The notes: generated by a model from the sequence alone, not told the origin. Shown: positions 9,035 through 17,944, numbered from the stretch's first letter. The stretch: DNA of 64,000 bases from Pseudomonadota bacterium (GCA_021827145.1 JAKAXK010000002.1:1-64000), one strand, 5' to 3'. Numbers and translations are program-made.

Positions 9035-10101
9035 GGTAGGCCGAGGCCTCGGAATGCGATCGCGAACAGGGCATCGACGAATATAACGGCGGTTATGGCC
9101 GTGACGACCGCATTGGTGGTTTCCGTGCCGAGACTCAAGGTGTTGGGTTGGATGCGTAGACCAAAGTGGCAGGCGATCAGCGCCACGACGATGCCGAAGA
9201 CCACCCCTTTGGCGATGCCGAGTAGAAAATTGACGATCGGAACCGCGGAAGGGATGGTGTGGAGAAAGCTCGGGATGCTGATTCCGAGGGTGATGTGGGC
9301 CGCCACCATGCCGCCGAGCAGTCCAATGGCGTCCGTCCATATCACAAGCAGGGGGAGCGCGATCGCGAGCGCCACGATTTTGGGCAGAATCAGGCGCACC
9401 GTCTGGGAGATGCCCATGGCCGAGAGGGCGTCGAGCTCTTCGGTCAGGCGCATGACGCCGAGTTCCGCCGCCATTGCTGAACCTGAGCGTCCAGCCACAA
9501 GGATGGCCGCAAGGAGCGGTCCGAGCTCGCGCATGATGCTCAGGCCCAATATATTGACGATGAAAGACTGGGCGCCGAAGGTCTGGAGCTCGAGCGCCGA
9601 AAGATAACTCATGACGATTCCGACGAGCGCGCCGACCAGTGCCGTGATGCCGAGTGCGCGCACCCCCGCCTCGTATAGGGTCGCTGAGATGTCTTTCCAC
9701 GGGATGCGATCCGGTTGGCGGAGCAATCGTCCACTATCGAGCACGATCTGACCCAGGAGTGCCGTAAAGTCGAGTGCGTGCGACCAAAGCGCACGCTCCA
9801 GCGCTATCAGGGTGTGGAGCAGTCCCGCGCGTACCGGCCGCGGTGTCGCGGGGGGCGCTTGTCGCTGCGACCATCTCTCACAGAGCGTTGCGTGTTCGGG
9901 GCGGACCTCGATGGCCTCGCGGCGCGTGAAGCCCTGGAGGCGCCAGAGCACGAGGGCACCCACATTATCGAGGGCCTGTACCTCGCGGCAGTCCCAGACG
10001 ACGTGCTCACCCTCCTGAGTGTACTTCCGCAGCTCCGAGGCCAAAGCCCCGGCGCGTCCATCGATGCCGCGCAGTGTCCAGTGTCCTGTGAGCGCGAGCA
10101 C
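9031..10101 (-). CDS. MlaE-family permease with N-terminal STAS domain
   Basis: Inner-membrane permease of an MCE lipid transporter. Residues 1-90 form a STAS-like domain (LDNVGALVLWRLQGF), fused to an MlaE domain from about 110 with several helices and the family stretch RELGPLLAAILVAGRSGSAMAAELG. In E. coli STAS (MlaB) and MlaE are separate proteins; here they are fused, as in some other proteobacteria. The track start is GTG 10101, but in-frame coding-like sequence (GARLEAAGYTARRDERGRS) continues upstream without an ATG, GTG or TTG, so the first beta strand may be encoded before it. Confidence 0.85.
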   Translation of the reverse strand: MLALTGHWTLRGIDGRAGALASELRKYTQEGEHVVWDCREVQALDNVGALVLWRLQGFTRREAIEVRPEHATLCERWSQRQAPPATPRPVRAGLLHTLIALERALWSHALDFTALLGQIVLDSGRLLRQPDRIPWKDISATLYEAGVRALGITALVGALVGIVMSYLSALELQTFGAQSFIVNILGLSIMRELGPLLAAILVAGRSGSAMAAELGVMRLTEELDALSAMGISQTVRLILPKIVALAIALPLLVIWTDAIGLLGGMVAAHITLGISIPSFLHTIPSAVPIVNFLLGIAKGVVFGIVVALIACHFGLRIQPNTLSLGTETTNAVVTAITAVIFVDALFAIAFRGLGLP

Positions 10102-10251
10102 GCTGCGTCCGCGCTCGTCACGGCGCGCGGTATAGCCCGCGGCTTCGAGGCGCGCCCCAGCCGCTGCCTGCTCGCCCCGATCGTCTATGATGCCCTCGTT
10201 CGTAATGCCGCCCTCGTCGGCCTCTCTCGCCGAGACATCATATCAAGGCCA

Positions 10252-11445
10252 CTACAGGGCGTCATGGGTGAGTCGGGGTATCGTGGCGCCCGCCGCCCCC
10301 ATGAAAAAGGTCTTGAGTAGAGGCAAGGTGTCGGTGACGTTGAGTCCTGCCCCCAGGATCGTACGCACCCATGCCCGGTCGGTGCGAAACGCGCGATTGA
10401 GGAGATCGGTTGCCAAGAGCATGGCCAGGTTCTCCGCCTTGCGTTCGCGCTCGTAAGCGCGCAGGACGCGACGGCTGCCAGGATCGGCCGAGTGCGAGCG
10501 GGCGCTTTGCAATGTCTTGGTAAGCGTGTGCGCGTCGGCCAGTCCGAGGTTCACCCCTTGGCCGGCCAAGGGGTGCACGCGATGCGCGGCATCGCCCACA
10601 AGCGCGAACCGTGAGCCCGTATAATGCCGCGCATGGGCGGCGACGAGCGGGAAGTAAGCGCGTTCGCCCTCGACGCGCAGGGGCCCGAGGTGATCCCCGA
10701 AGGCCTCGTGCAGGGCCCGCGCGAAGCTGGCATCGGAGAGTGCCCGCAGGTGTGCCGCTTCTTGGTCGGTCGCAGACCAGATCAGCGAGGCGCGATGCGC
10801 ATCAGGCAGCGGCAGGAGCGCGCAGGGCCCATTGGCCAAGAAGCGCTGCCATGCCACGCCCTCATGGGCGTTCCCCAGGCGCATATCGGCGCATACCGCG
10901 GTCTGGCCATAGCGATACTGAACGACCGGCACACCCAGTTGCTCACGGATCGCCGATTGCGCCCCGTCGGCGGCGATCAAAAGCCGCGCGCGCAGGCGCC
11001 GGCCCCCTTTCGTGACGACCTCCACCCCAGAGTCGTCTATGACAACACCCTCGCCCCGTTCCCGCACCCAGAGGCCCCCGAGCGCACGCGCCTTCTTGCG
11101 GAGCGCTGCCTCGAGCAGCCCGTGGTTCACGATGGCTCCCAGGTCCTCTTCGCCCACATCCGCGCTGTCGAACCGTAGTCTTCCACGGCCGTCCCGATCG
11201 AGGATCTGCAGGGCGCGCAACGGCGCCGGCTCCACGCCCTCGAGTGGCCAAAGCCCCAGGTCGGAGAGGTGACGGAGAGAGGCCCGGCTCAGTGCGCTTG
11301 TTCGTATCGATGCGCGTTCGTCCCCGGTCTCGGCGTCGACGACTCCGACCTCGAAACCGCGCGCGGAGAGTGCGTGACTCAGACAGGCCCCGACCGCGCC
11401 CGCGCCGACGATGACGACATCGAGTACACGCTGGCCGCGAGTCAT
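10252..11445 (-). CDS. ubiI: FAD-dependent ubiquinone-biosynthesis hydroxylase (UbiI/VisC type)
   Basis: Flavoprotein monooxygenase of the UbiH/COQ6 family acting on the ubiquinone ring. The FAD-binding Rossmann motif is VVIVGAGAVGACLSHAL, and the second FAD motif is FALVGDAAHRVHPLAGQG. Length 397 is typical. Gene order with the next UbiH-family gene, pepP and ygfB matches E. coli visC-ubiH-pepP-ygfB, which supports UbiI for this copy; the exact ring position hydroxylated cannot be read from sequence. The four-base overlap with ubiH indicates one transcript. Confidence 0.82.
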   Translation of the reverse strand: MTRGQRVLDVVIVGAGAVGACLSHALSARGFEVGVVDAETGDERASIRTSALSRASLRHLSDLGLWPLEGVEPAPLRALQILDRDGRGRLRFDSADVGEEDLGAIVNHGLLEAALRKKARALGGLWVRERGEGVVIDDSGVEVVTKGGRRLRARLLIAADGAQSAIREQLGVPVVQYRYGQTAVCADMRLGNAHEGVAWQRFLANGPCALLPLPDAHRASLIWSATDQEAAHLRALSDASFARALHEAFGDHLGPLRVEGERAYFPLVAAHARHYTGSRFALVGDAAHRVHPLAGQGVNLGLADAHTLTKTLQSARSHSADPGSRRVLRAYERERKAENLAMLLATDLLNRAFRTDRAWVRTILGAGLNVTDTLPLLKTFFMGAAGATIPRLTHDAL

Positions 11446-12653
11446 GGTTTGATTCCTCGAAAGAGTTTGGGTAATGGCGCCTTGAGCCCCATGGTGCGCA
11501 CCGCCAGAATGCGCTTGAGTGCGGGGACGCCATCCACCAGATTCAGGGCCAAGGCGCGCGCTATCGCCACCGGACTTTGACGCGGCGCGAAGAGTCGCAC
11601 CAAGCCATCGGTAAAGCGCGTGGTGTTGGCGACATCCGCCTGCCGGGAGCCTGCGTAATCGCGCAGCCAGGCGACATCGCCATAGTCCGTGCCGGCGCGC
11701 ACCGCTTCCGCCAGGCGTTCGGCGAGCACCGCGACGTCTCGCAAGCCGAGATTGAAGCCCTGCCCCGCGACCGGGTGCAGGGTGTGGGCGGCGTTACCGA
11801 TCAAGGCCACGCGCGGCGCGACCCATTCCCGGGCATGCTGGCGCATCAAGGGAAAGCGCAGACGGGGACTCGCCGCCAGCACATGGCCCAGGCGGTCACC
11901 AAAGGTCTTCGCCAGGCGGTCGCGGAACGGGTCCTCGTCGAGGGCCTGCCACGCGGCCGCATCGGGGCGGCTTATGACGAAAGTGTAGCGATCATCGCCG
12001 ATCGGTAATGCTGCTATGGGCCCATCGGGGGTGAAGCGCTCGAAGGCGGTGGTTGGGCGCGGTGCCGACACCCGGCAGTTACTTACGATCGCTTCGCGCC
12101 CGTAGTCATGGCGAAGGACGCCGATGTCACAGGCGCCACGTACCGCCGAGTGTGTCCCGTCGGCCCCCACGAGCAGCCGGCACGCGAGGCGCTCCTCCCC
12201 CTGTTCACCGGCCAGGGTCACGATCGCCTGTTCACTGTCTCGTGTCATCCCCCCGAAGCGCCCACGTCGCAAGGTCACGCCGGTTTCGCTCAGTGTCTCG
12301 TATAGGGCCGCCAGCAAGGCGGCATTACCGGTCACGAAGCCGAGCGCATCGACTCCGAGTTCATCCGCGAACAGGTGCGTGAGCCCCCATCGCCCGGCGC
12401 GGTCCGATACCTCGATTTCGGTTATGGGTTGAAAGTCGTTGTGGGATATCCGGGACCATGCGCCGAGCGTGGCCAACGCCCGCTTGGAGCCCTGGGCGAT
12501 CGTGAAGGTCCGGTCATCGGCGCGCGGCTTGGGCGCACAAGGAGCCGGGTCGAGCAGACAGATGTCGAGCGGCAGATGCGCGAGCGCAAGCGCCAGGCTC
12601 GCCCCCACGAGGCCACCGCCGCAAATTACGATATCGTGGCGCGGGATCTTCAC
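11442..12653 (-). CDS. ubiH: 2-octaprenyl-6-methoxyphenol hydroxylase (UbiH)
   Basis: Second FAD-dependent aromatic hydroxylase of the same family, 403 residues, with Rossmann motif IVICGGGLVGASLALAL and FAD/ribityl motif VALIGNAAHTLHPVAGQG. It sits directly after pepP, the conserved position of ubiH in gammaproteobacteria, and overlaps both neighbours by four bases. The product works in the aerobic ubiquinone pathway at the membrane. Some lineages swap the roles of these paralogues, so the ubiH/ubiI split is by position. Confidence 0.85.
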   Translation of the reverse strand: MKIPRHDIVICGGGLVGASLALALAHLPLDICLLDPAPCAPKPRADDRTFTIAQGSKRALATLGAWSRISHNDFQPITEIEVSDRAGRWGLTHLFADELGVDALGFVTGNAALLAALYETLSETGVTLRRGRFGGMTRDSEQAIVTLAGEQGEERLACRLLVGADGTHSAVRGACDIGVLRHDYGREAIVSNCRVSAPRPTTAFERFTPDGPIAALPIGDDRYTFVISRPDAAAWQALDEDPFRDRLAKTFGDRLGHVLAASPRLRFPLMRQHAREWVAPRVALIGNAAHTLHPVAGQGFNLGLRDVAVLAERLAEAVRAGTDYGDVAWLRDYAGSRQADVANTTRFTDGLVRLFAPRQSPVAIARALALNLVDGVPALKRILAVRTMGLKAPLPKLFRGIKP

Positions 12654-13957
12654 AGGCCTTCAGCTCGTAATGCCTCGATGTCTTCGGCGCGTCTCGGCAG
12701 GGTTTGGCTCAGAATTTCATGACCTTTTTTTGTGACCAGCACGTCATCCTCGATGCGGATACCGATATTCCGGAATCTCTCCGGAATATCGTCTCCGCCG
12801 GGGATATAGAGCCCCGGCTCCACGGTCGTAACCATCCCCGGCTCGAGAACGCGTGCCGCCCCGCCCACCTTGTAGTCCCCCACATCATGCACATCCATTC
12901 CAAGCCAGTGGCCGGTCTTGTGCATATAGAACCGCTTATAATCCCCGTTTTCGATCAAGCCATCGACGCTCCCCTGTAGGAGTCGCAGGTCGACCAAGCC
13001 CTGCGTAAGAACCTTGACCGCCGCCTCGTGCGCGGCCGGCCATTCCTGGCCGGGCCCGACCGCCTCAAGGGCGGCGCCGTGCGCCGCAAGCACGATATCG
13101 TAGAGAGCTCTTTGCTCGGGGGTGAATCGCAACCCTACTGGAAAGGTGCGCGTTATGTCCGACGCGTAGCCATCAATCTCGCAACCCGCGTCGATCAGGA
13201 CCAGTGTACCGTCCTTTAAGGGCGCATCATTCTCCGTATAGTGCAGGATGCAGGCATTGGCCCCGCCCGCCACGATCGGTGGGTACGACGGATACGAAGA
13301 GCCGCCCCGGCGGAATGCATAAAGAAGTTCCGCCTCGAGCTCGTATTCGTAGAGGCCGGGAGCGCATGCACGGATGGCGCGCCTATGGCCCTCGGCTCCG
13401 ACCGCCGCCGCTTTCCGCATGACGGCGATCTCCTCGGCCCTTTTTGTAAGCCGCATCTCGTGGAGGATGTGGTCGGGGTCCACGAACTCCTCCGGGGCCC
13501 GCACACCCGCCCGCGCCTTGCCGCGGACCTCGTTCACCCAATCCAGCACGCGGCCGTCGAATTCCGAGTGGCGGCCCATGCTGTAGTAAACGCGCCGCCG
13601 GTTCTCCAAAAGCCCTGGAAGGATGTCGTCGATGTCGTCTATCGGGAAGGCGTCGTCGGCATCGTATCGAGACACGGCCCCTTCCGGCCCCGCCCGTCGC
13701 CCTTGCCACTGTTCCTTGTCCGGGTCCCGATCACGACAAAAGAGCAGAAATTCGCCCTGCGCGCGCCCAGGGATCAACACCGCGACCGCCTCGGGCTCGG
13801 GAAAGTGCGTGAGATAGTAGAAGTCGCTGTCAGGGCGGTACGCGTACTCCACGTCGCCGTTGCGTGGCCGTATTGGGGAAGTCGGTATGATGGCAATGGC
13901 CTCACCCATAAGGCCCATGAATTCGGCGCGACGGCGCCTGAAGGCGTTTTTGTCCAT
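12650..13957 (-). CDS. pepP: Xaa-Pro aminopeptidase P II (PepP)
   Basis: Metallopeptidase that removes N-terminal residues before proline. The pita-bread fold metal ligands are visible: two Asp in DAGCEIDGYASDITR, His in GHWLGMDVHDVG, Glu in TVEPGLY and Glu in IGIRIEDDV. The N-terminal third is the PepP regulatory domain (DFYYLTHFPEPEAVAV). The track opens at 14041, inside ygfB; the ATG at 13957 (MDKNAFRRRRAEF) gives 435 residues, the usual length, and is chosen. Confidence 0.93.
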   Translation of the reverse strand: MDKNAFRRRRAEFMGLMGEAIAIIPTSPIRPRNGDVEYAYRPDSDFYYLTHFPEPEAVAVLIPGRAQGEFLLFCRDRDPDKEQWQGRRAGPEGAVSRYDADDAFPIDDIDDILPGLLENRRRVYYSMGRHSEFDGRVLDWVNEVRGKARAGVRAPEEFVDPDHILHEMRLTKRAEEIAVMRKAAAVGAEGHRRAIRACAPGLYEYELEAELLYAFRRGGSSYPSYPPIVAGGANACILHYTENDAPLKDGTLVLIDAGCEIDGYASDITRTFPVGLRFTPEQRALYDIVLAAHGAALEAVGPGQEWPAAHEAAVKVLTQGLVDLRLLQGSVDGLIENGDYKRFYMHKTGHWLGMDVHDVGDYKVGGAARVLEPGMVTTVEPGLYIPGGDDIPERFRNIGIRIEDDVLVTKKGHEILSQTLPRRAEDIEALRAEGL

Positions 13958-14021
13958 GGCGGTATTATGCCCGAAGTCGGCGCGAGCGCCATGCCCGCGG
14001 ACCCCCGGGCCGCAGCAGCCC

Positions 14022-14522
14022 TTAGTTCGCCACCTCTTCATAGATCAGCTGCACCGCGACGCGCAGATATTCGACGATTTCCGCGAGATCCGAGTCGTTG
14101 ACCGTGCCACTGGCTTCCGCGAGATCGCCGATATCCGCCAAGGCCTCGCCCACGACCTCCGGGTAGTCGCCGGCCTCTTTGTCGCGATCATGAAAATAAA
14201 ATCCGGCAACAAAGCCCTGACACCATTCGGTAAGGGCGCGGCTGCGCTGAACCGCTGGCCGCTCCTCGTCCGGCAGCAGGGGCTCGAGCCCCAGCTCGGC
14301 CGCGGCCAGGGTGTCGGCCAAGTGGCGGCGTGCGCTCTCCAGCGCATCGCTCAGCTCGGCGTCATTTTCGTTCGCGCCCAAGGCGGCAATGGCGGAGGCG
14401 TCGTCGAGGATTCCGGCGCATGCGAGCCCCGTCATTACGCCGTGGGCCTCGGACGCGCTGAGCGCCACCTCGGCCTGTTCCAGGACCGCAGTCCACATGT
14501 CATACGAGAGGTCGTCTAGCAT
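14022..14522 (-). CDS. ygfB: UPF0149 family protein (YgfB)
   Basis: All-helical protein of 166 residues with the UPF0149 features SEAHGVMTGLACAG at the N-terminus and LTEWCQGFVAGFYF in the middle. Homologues are always small soluble proteins next to pepP; in Pseudomonas a YgfB protein has been tied to antibiotic tolerance regulation, but the general role is unsettled. It is the first gene of the minus-strand ygfB-pepP-ubiH-ubiI run and is divergent from the zapA genes. Confidence 0.88.
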   Translation of the reverse strand: MLDDLSYDMWTAVLEQAEVALSASEAHGVMTGLACAGILDDASAIAALGANENDAELSDALESARRHLADTLAAAELGLEPLLPDEERPAVQRSRALTEWCQGFVAGFYFHDRDKEAGDYPEVVGEALADIGDLAEASGTVNDSDLAEIVEYLRVAVQLIYEEVAN

Positions 14523-14661
14523 CTCGCTATTCTATCCGATCCTGGCGCCACGCGCCCTTAGGGACCTGTTTTTGCTGGTGACAGATCGTGCCCCACACCC
14601 CTGGACAAGCCCCTCCCGACGGACGTTGACCCCAGCGGCCGTCGGTTCTATAGTGGGTCCC

Positions 14662-14892
14662 ATGAGCGGCGAATCTCCTACCGATGCGGATGCGCTAAGT
14701 CGCTTGGAGCGCCGGGTTGAGGACCTAGTCGCGGTCTGTCGGCGATTACAGGAAGACAACGCCACTTGGCGTTCGCGCCATCAGGCCTTGTCAGCGGAGT
14801 ACGTGCGACTCAATGAGCGCACGCGGGCCGCGCGCAGTCGTGTCGAGGAGATGATTGGGCGGGTTGCGGCTTTGACCCGCGAAGGGCGCTGA
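14662..14892 (+). CDS. Small coiled-coil protein (TIGR02449-like) before zapA
   Basis: 76 residues, almost entirely a predicted coiled coil (LSRLERRVEDLVAVCRRLQ, then heptads through VEEMIGRVAAL). Proteins of this type are regularly encoded just before zapA in pseudomonads and relatives and resemble a short ZapB-like or SlyX-like filament. The ORF track starts at 14311 inside ygfB's complement; ATG 14662 is the start that clears ygfB. The stop overlaps zapA's ATG by one base, so the two are translationally coupled. A role in cell division is inferred from context only. Confidence 0.75.
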   Translation: MSGESPTDADALSRLERRVEDLVAVCRRLQEDNATWRSRHQALSAEYVRLNERTRAARSRVEEMIGRVAALTREGR

Positions 14893-15206
14893 TGGCGGGC
14901 CAAAAAGAGACGGTCCACATCTCCGTGCTTGGCAAGGAGTTCGCGGTATCTTGCCCGGAGGATGAGCGGGATGCCTTGGTCAAGGCGGCGCGTTATGTCG
15001 ACCTGCGTATGCAGGAAGGCCTGCGCGGCGCGCGACCGGTCACCATGGAGCGGCACGCCGTTATGGCGGCGCTCAACATGGCCTATGAGCTTTTGCGATT
15101 GCGAGAGCAATCGGTTTCGACGTCGAGCGAGTGGGAAAAGCGCGTTACGGTGCTCGCCGATCGGGTCGAAGAGGTTTTACGAGACGAGTTAAAGGAGCGG
15201 CCTTGA
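14892..15206 (+). CDS. zapA: Cell division protein ZapA
   Basis: Cytoplasmic FtsZ-associated protein that bundles Z-ring filaments. The N-terminal globular domain reads VHISVLGKEFAVSCPEDERDAL and is followed by the long dimerising helix (AALNMAYELLRLREQS). Length 104 is typical. It is followed at once by 6S RNA and the 5-formyl-THF cyclo-ligase gene, the same order as in E. coli (zapA-ssrS-ygfA). Confidence 0.92.
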   Translation: MAGQKETVHISVLGKEFAVSCPEDERDALVKAARYVDLRMQEGLRGARPVTMERHAVMAALNMAYELLRLREQSVSTSSEWEKRVTVLADRVEEVLRDELKERP

Positions 15207-15232
15207 AGGTGGTATTAAGGTCGCTTACGGGT

Positions 15233-15422
15233 TTGGCGCCCCCTGCGGTGTTCGTAGCCATTCCGTGCCCCTGAACCTATAACTCTTGCCTCGGGAACCG
15301 CGATTCCAGGCGCTGTTGTGCATGTCCGCCGTGAGCGGAAAGCCTGAAGCGCTTGGACGTGTCCCACTTGAACCTTTGGTTCGAGGCAAAGAATGGTTAC
15401 GGCACAGGCGGAGGGCGCCTCT
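15233..15422 (+). ncRNA. ssrS: 6S RNA (SsrS)
   Basis: About 190 nt RNA that binds RNA polymerase-sigma70 as an open-promoter mimic. Ends can pair: GGCGCCC at 15235 with GGGCGCC ending at 15419. The right arm CACTTGAACCTTTGGTTCGAG and the following GGTTACGGCACAGGCGG closely resemble E. coli 6S RNA (CACCTTGAACC...GGGTTCAAGGGTTACAGCCTGCGGCGG), and the left arm has the conserved GTGCCCCTGAACC. The position between zapA and ygfA is the conserved one. Exact ends are estimated from the terminal stem. Confidence 0.88.
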
Positions 15423-15441
15423 ATCTTGCAGTACACGTTCC

Positions 15442-16023
15442 ATGCATGAAAAACACGGCCTGCGGCGCGGATTGCGTGCGTGTCGCGAGGCGATCGATCC
15501 GCTTTCGCGCGCGGCGAGCGCAAGGAGCGTGGCCCGGCACGGCGCGCAGCTCCTGCGGCGCGCCCGTCATGTCGGCGCGTATTGGCCGGTCGGCGCGGAG
15601 CTCGATCCGCGGCCTCTGGCGCGCGCCCTCATGCGCGCGCGCCATACCCTCTATCTTCCGGTCGTGTCGAGAAGACCCGGTCGCCCGCTTTTCTTCCGTC
15701 CTTGGCGGCCCCCTTTTGCGCCCGGACCGCTCCGTATCCCCGAACCGCGCTGGGGCCGTAGGGCGTGCGTGCGGCGACTCGACGCGGTGCTGGTGCCGAT
15801 CGTGGGCTTCGACGCCCGCGGCTGGCGTCTGGGGCAGGGTGGTGGCCATTACGACCGGACCTTCGGGTGTGTGTCGCGCAAGGCGCGAGGGCGCCCGCTC
15901 TTGATCGGCATCGCCTATGAGTGTCAGCGCCTCGTGTCGACTCCTCGCGAGGGTCACGATGTGCGCCTCCATGCTGTTCTCACGGAGCGGCGTTTGTACC
16001 GGGCGCGCCCCCTTTTGACATGA
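15442..16023 (+). CDS. ygfA: 5-formyltetrahydrofolate cyclo-ligase (YgfA/Fau)
   Basis: ATP-dependent enzyme converting 5-formyl-THF to 5,10-methenyl-THF in one-carbon metabolism. The signature GWRLGQGGGHYDRTF is present near residue 135; family members have RLGxGGGYYDR. The N-terminus LRRGLRACREAIDPL matches the usual substrate-binding start. The ORF track begins at 15286 within 6S RNA; ATG 15442, just past the RNA, gives 193 residues. In E. coli this gene is co-transcribed with 6S RNA, likely here too. Its TGA overlaps the next ATG. Confidence 0.88.
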   Translation: MHEKHGLRRGLRACREAIDPLSRAASARSVARHGAQLLRRARHVGAYWPVGAELDPRPLARALMRARHTLYLPVVSRRPGRPLFFRPWRPPFAPGPLRIPEPRWGRRACVRRLDAVLVPIVGFDARGWRLGQGGGHYDRTFGCVSRKARGRPLLIGIAYECQRLVSTPREGHDVRLHAVLTERRLYRARPLLT

Positions 16024-16805
16024 ACATCTTGTTTATCGGCGATGTCGTGGGCGACGCCGGGCGTCGGGTCTTGCTGGATCGGCTTCCGATTTTACGGGAG
16101 CGCTTCAAGATCGATCTCGCCATCGTCAATATCGAGAATATCGCCGGAGGTTTCGGGGTCACGGAAAAGCTCATGCGCGAGTGCCTGGCGCACAAGATCG
16201 ACGTGCTGAGTACCGGTAATCATGTGTTCGACAAGCGCGAGGCCGTGGAGTTGGTGGGCCGCGAGCCCCGACTGCTTAGGCCTCAGAATTATCCGGCGGG
16301 GACGCCGGGGAGCGGCTGGTACGTGGGCGAGACGCGCGCGGGCGAACCGTTCGCGGTCTTGAACGTCATGGGGACCGCGTTCATGCATCCGGTTCTCGAT
16401 TGCCCATTCACGTCGGCGCGCGCCGCGCTTGCGACCAAGCCCGAGGGCGTGAAAGCGGTGCTCGTGGATTGCCACGCCGAAACGACCAGCGAGAAGATGG
16501 CCATGGGATGGTTTCTCGACGGCCAAGTGAGCGCGGTCGTGGGTACGCACACGCACGTGCCGACCGCCGATGAGCGCATTTTGCCCGGCGGCACCGCCTA
16601 TATCTCGGACGTCGGCATGACCGGGTGTTACGACTCTGTGATCGGCATGAACAAGGACAAGGCCTTACGGCGCATGCTACAAAAGCTGCCGCAACGCCTG
16701 GAGGCTGCCGAGGGGGTGGCGACCCTCTGCGGCGTGGTCATAGACGTGGACGCTAAGACCGGGCGCAGTCGCGCGATTCAGCGCCTGAGTGTGCGCGAGG
16801 ACTGA
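16020..16805 (+). CDS. YmdB-type metallophosphoesterase (2',3'-cAMP/cNMP phosphodiesterase family)
   Basis: Calcineurin-like phosphoesterase of 261 residues, TIGR00282 type. Metal-binding motifs in order: FIGDVVGDAGRR, IVNIENIAGGFG, STGNHVFDKRE, VDCHAETTSEKMAMGW and VVGTHTHVPTADE. These match Bacillus YmdB and the Deinococcus homologue, which hydrolyse 2',3'-cyclic nucleotides; the bacterial role is regulatory. ATG 16020 overlaps the ygfA stop as ATGA, which is preferred over the longer ORF at 15921. Confidence 0.88.
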   Translation: MNILFIGDVVGDAGRRVLLDRLPILRERFKIDLAIVNIENIAGGFGVTEKLMRECLAHKIDVLSTGNHVFDKREAVELVGREPRLLRPQNYPAGTPGSGWYVGETRAGEPFAVLNVMGTAFMHPVLDCPFTSARAALATKPEGVKAVLVDCHAETTSEKMAMGWFLDGQVSAVVGTHTHVPTADERILPGGTAYISDVGMTGCYDSVIGMNKDKALRRMLQKLPQRLEAAEGVATLCGVVIDVDAKTGRSRAIQRLSVRED

Positions 16806-17266
16806 TGGCGTACTGGCTTTTCAAGAGCGAACCGAGCTCGTTTTCGCTGGAGGACCTGAGGGCGCGCGGTGGTCCCGAGCCGTGGAGCGGTGTACGCAAT
16901 TATCAGGCGCGAAACTTCATGCGCGCCATGCGCGTGGGGGATCTCGGTTTCTTTTATCACTCGAGTTGCGCGACGCCGGCCGTTGTCGGCGAGGTCGAGG
17001 TCGTGCGCGCATATTACCCGGATGCCACGGCACTCGATCCGGGGGATCATCACTACGATCCGCGGGCCCTCGCACACCCCGAGCTCTGGTCCATGGTCGA
17101 TGTCGCGTTTCGCAGCCGCTACCCGACGCCCGTGAGCTTGAGCCGTCTCAAGGACTGCCCACCACTTTCCGGGATGCGTCTCCTCGCGCGCGGCAACCGG
17201 CTATCGATCCTGCCTGTGACCGAGGAGGAGTGGCGTATCATCCGCGGGCTTGCCGGCATCGCATGA
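16805..17266 (+). CDS. EVE domain protein (thymocyte nuclear protein 1-like)
   Basis: 153 residues covering a single EVE/PUA-like domain: MAYWLFKSEPSSFSLEDL at the N-terminus, then WSGVRNYQARNFMRAMRVGD and FFYHSSCATPAVVGEVEVV. The fold binds modified bases in DNA or RNA; free-standing bacterial members are often housekeeping genes near zapA/ygfA. No restriction nuclease is fused or adjacent, so a housekeeping role fits better than defence. Start ATG overlaps the preceding TGA. Confidence 0.88.
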   Translation: MAYWLFKSEPSSFSLEDLRARGGPEPWSGVRNYQARNFMRAMRVGDLGFFYHSSCATPAVVGEVEVVRAYYPDATALDPGDHHYDPRALAHPELWSMVDVAFRSRYPTPVSLSRLKDCPPLSGMRLLARGNRLSILPVTEEEWRIIRGLAGIA

Positions 17267-17931
17267 GGTTGTACCACTTCTGGTTCGAGCCCGCCTCCGA
17301 GCGCCTCCGGCTCGCTCTAGGCGCCAAGGGAATCGACTATGAGCTCATCGTCCCGGACTATGATGACGACGAGACTTTTTTCGAGATGGGGCTTGCGCGC
17401 CAGGCGCCCATCGTGCAATGGGATGATGGAAGGGTCCAGGCGGATTCATGGACGGCCTTGCGCGACCTCGATCAGCGGGGTGCGGGGACGCCGCTCTTCG
17501 CTTCTCTGCAGGAAGAGCAGTGGCGCGCCCTGCGGGGGTGGCGCGAGAAGGCCGGCGGCCTTCTGGACAGGCTCTATACGCCGGTGCGCCCGGCGTATCG
17601 CGGCCTGGGCGACAACGCGGCCCATCTCGCTTCCTACAAGGCCTCCACCGCGGCGCGTTTCGGCGCGAGCCTGGAGGAGCTGGCCAATGACCGCTATGGG
17701 ACCTACGCGCAGCTCGATGCCTTGACCCAGTTCAAGGATTTGGGCGCGTTCCTGGCCCAGCATCGGTTTTACGCACGGACATTCTCGGCGGCGGACATCG
17801 TGCTCACAGCCGATCTTTTCGCGCTGCAGCTTCTCGACGGCATCACTCTGCCGATCGACATCATGTATTATTTCGAACGTGTTCAGGGCGTTTGCGGGGT
17901 CGATCTGCGCGACGGTCTGATCGAACACTGA
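17263..17931 (+). CDS. Glutathione S-transferase-like protein
   Basis: 222 residues with a thioredoxin-like N-terminal half (MRLYHFWFEPASERLRLALG, then ARQAPIVQWDDGRVQADSWTAL, where the usual VP cis-proline and ES motif are partly changed to AP and DS) and an all-helical C-terminal half ending in FSAADIVLTADLFALQL, the GST N-capping box region. This is the pattern of a GST-fold protein; whether it binds glutathione is unclear. GTG/ATG choice: ATG 17263 overlaps the EVE stop. Confidence 0.7.
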   Translation: MRLYHFWFEPASERLRLALGAKGIDYELIVPDYDDDETFFEMGLARQAPIVQWDDGRVQADSWTALRDLDQRGAGTPLFASLQEEQWRALRGWREKAGGLLDRLYTPVRPAYRGLGDNAAHLASYKASTAARFGASLEELANDRYGTYAQLDALTQFKDLGAFLAQHRFYARTFSAADIVLTADLFALQLLDGITLPIDIMYYFERVQGVCGVDLRDGLIEH

Positions 17932-17944
17932 GGGCGGAGGGGCA

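Noticed and set aside
9035-9700. N-terminal extension of the MlaF-like ORF
   Set aside because: It is the out-of-frame shadow of the MlaE-like gene; GTG 9034 with a GTGA overlap is the real start.
16805-17266. EVE-domain protein as part of an anti-phage system
   Set aside because: Stand-alone EVE protein in the zapA-ygfA housekeeping cluster with no McrB-like or nuclease partner.
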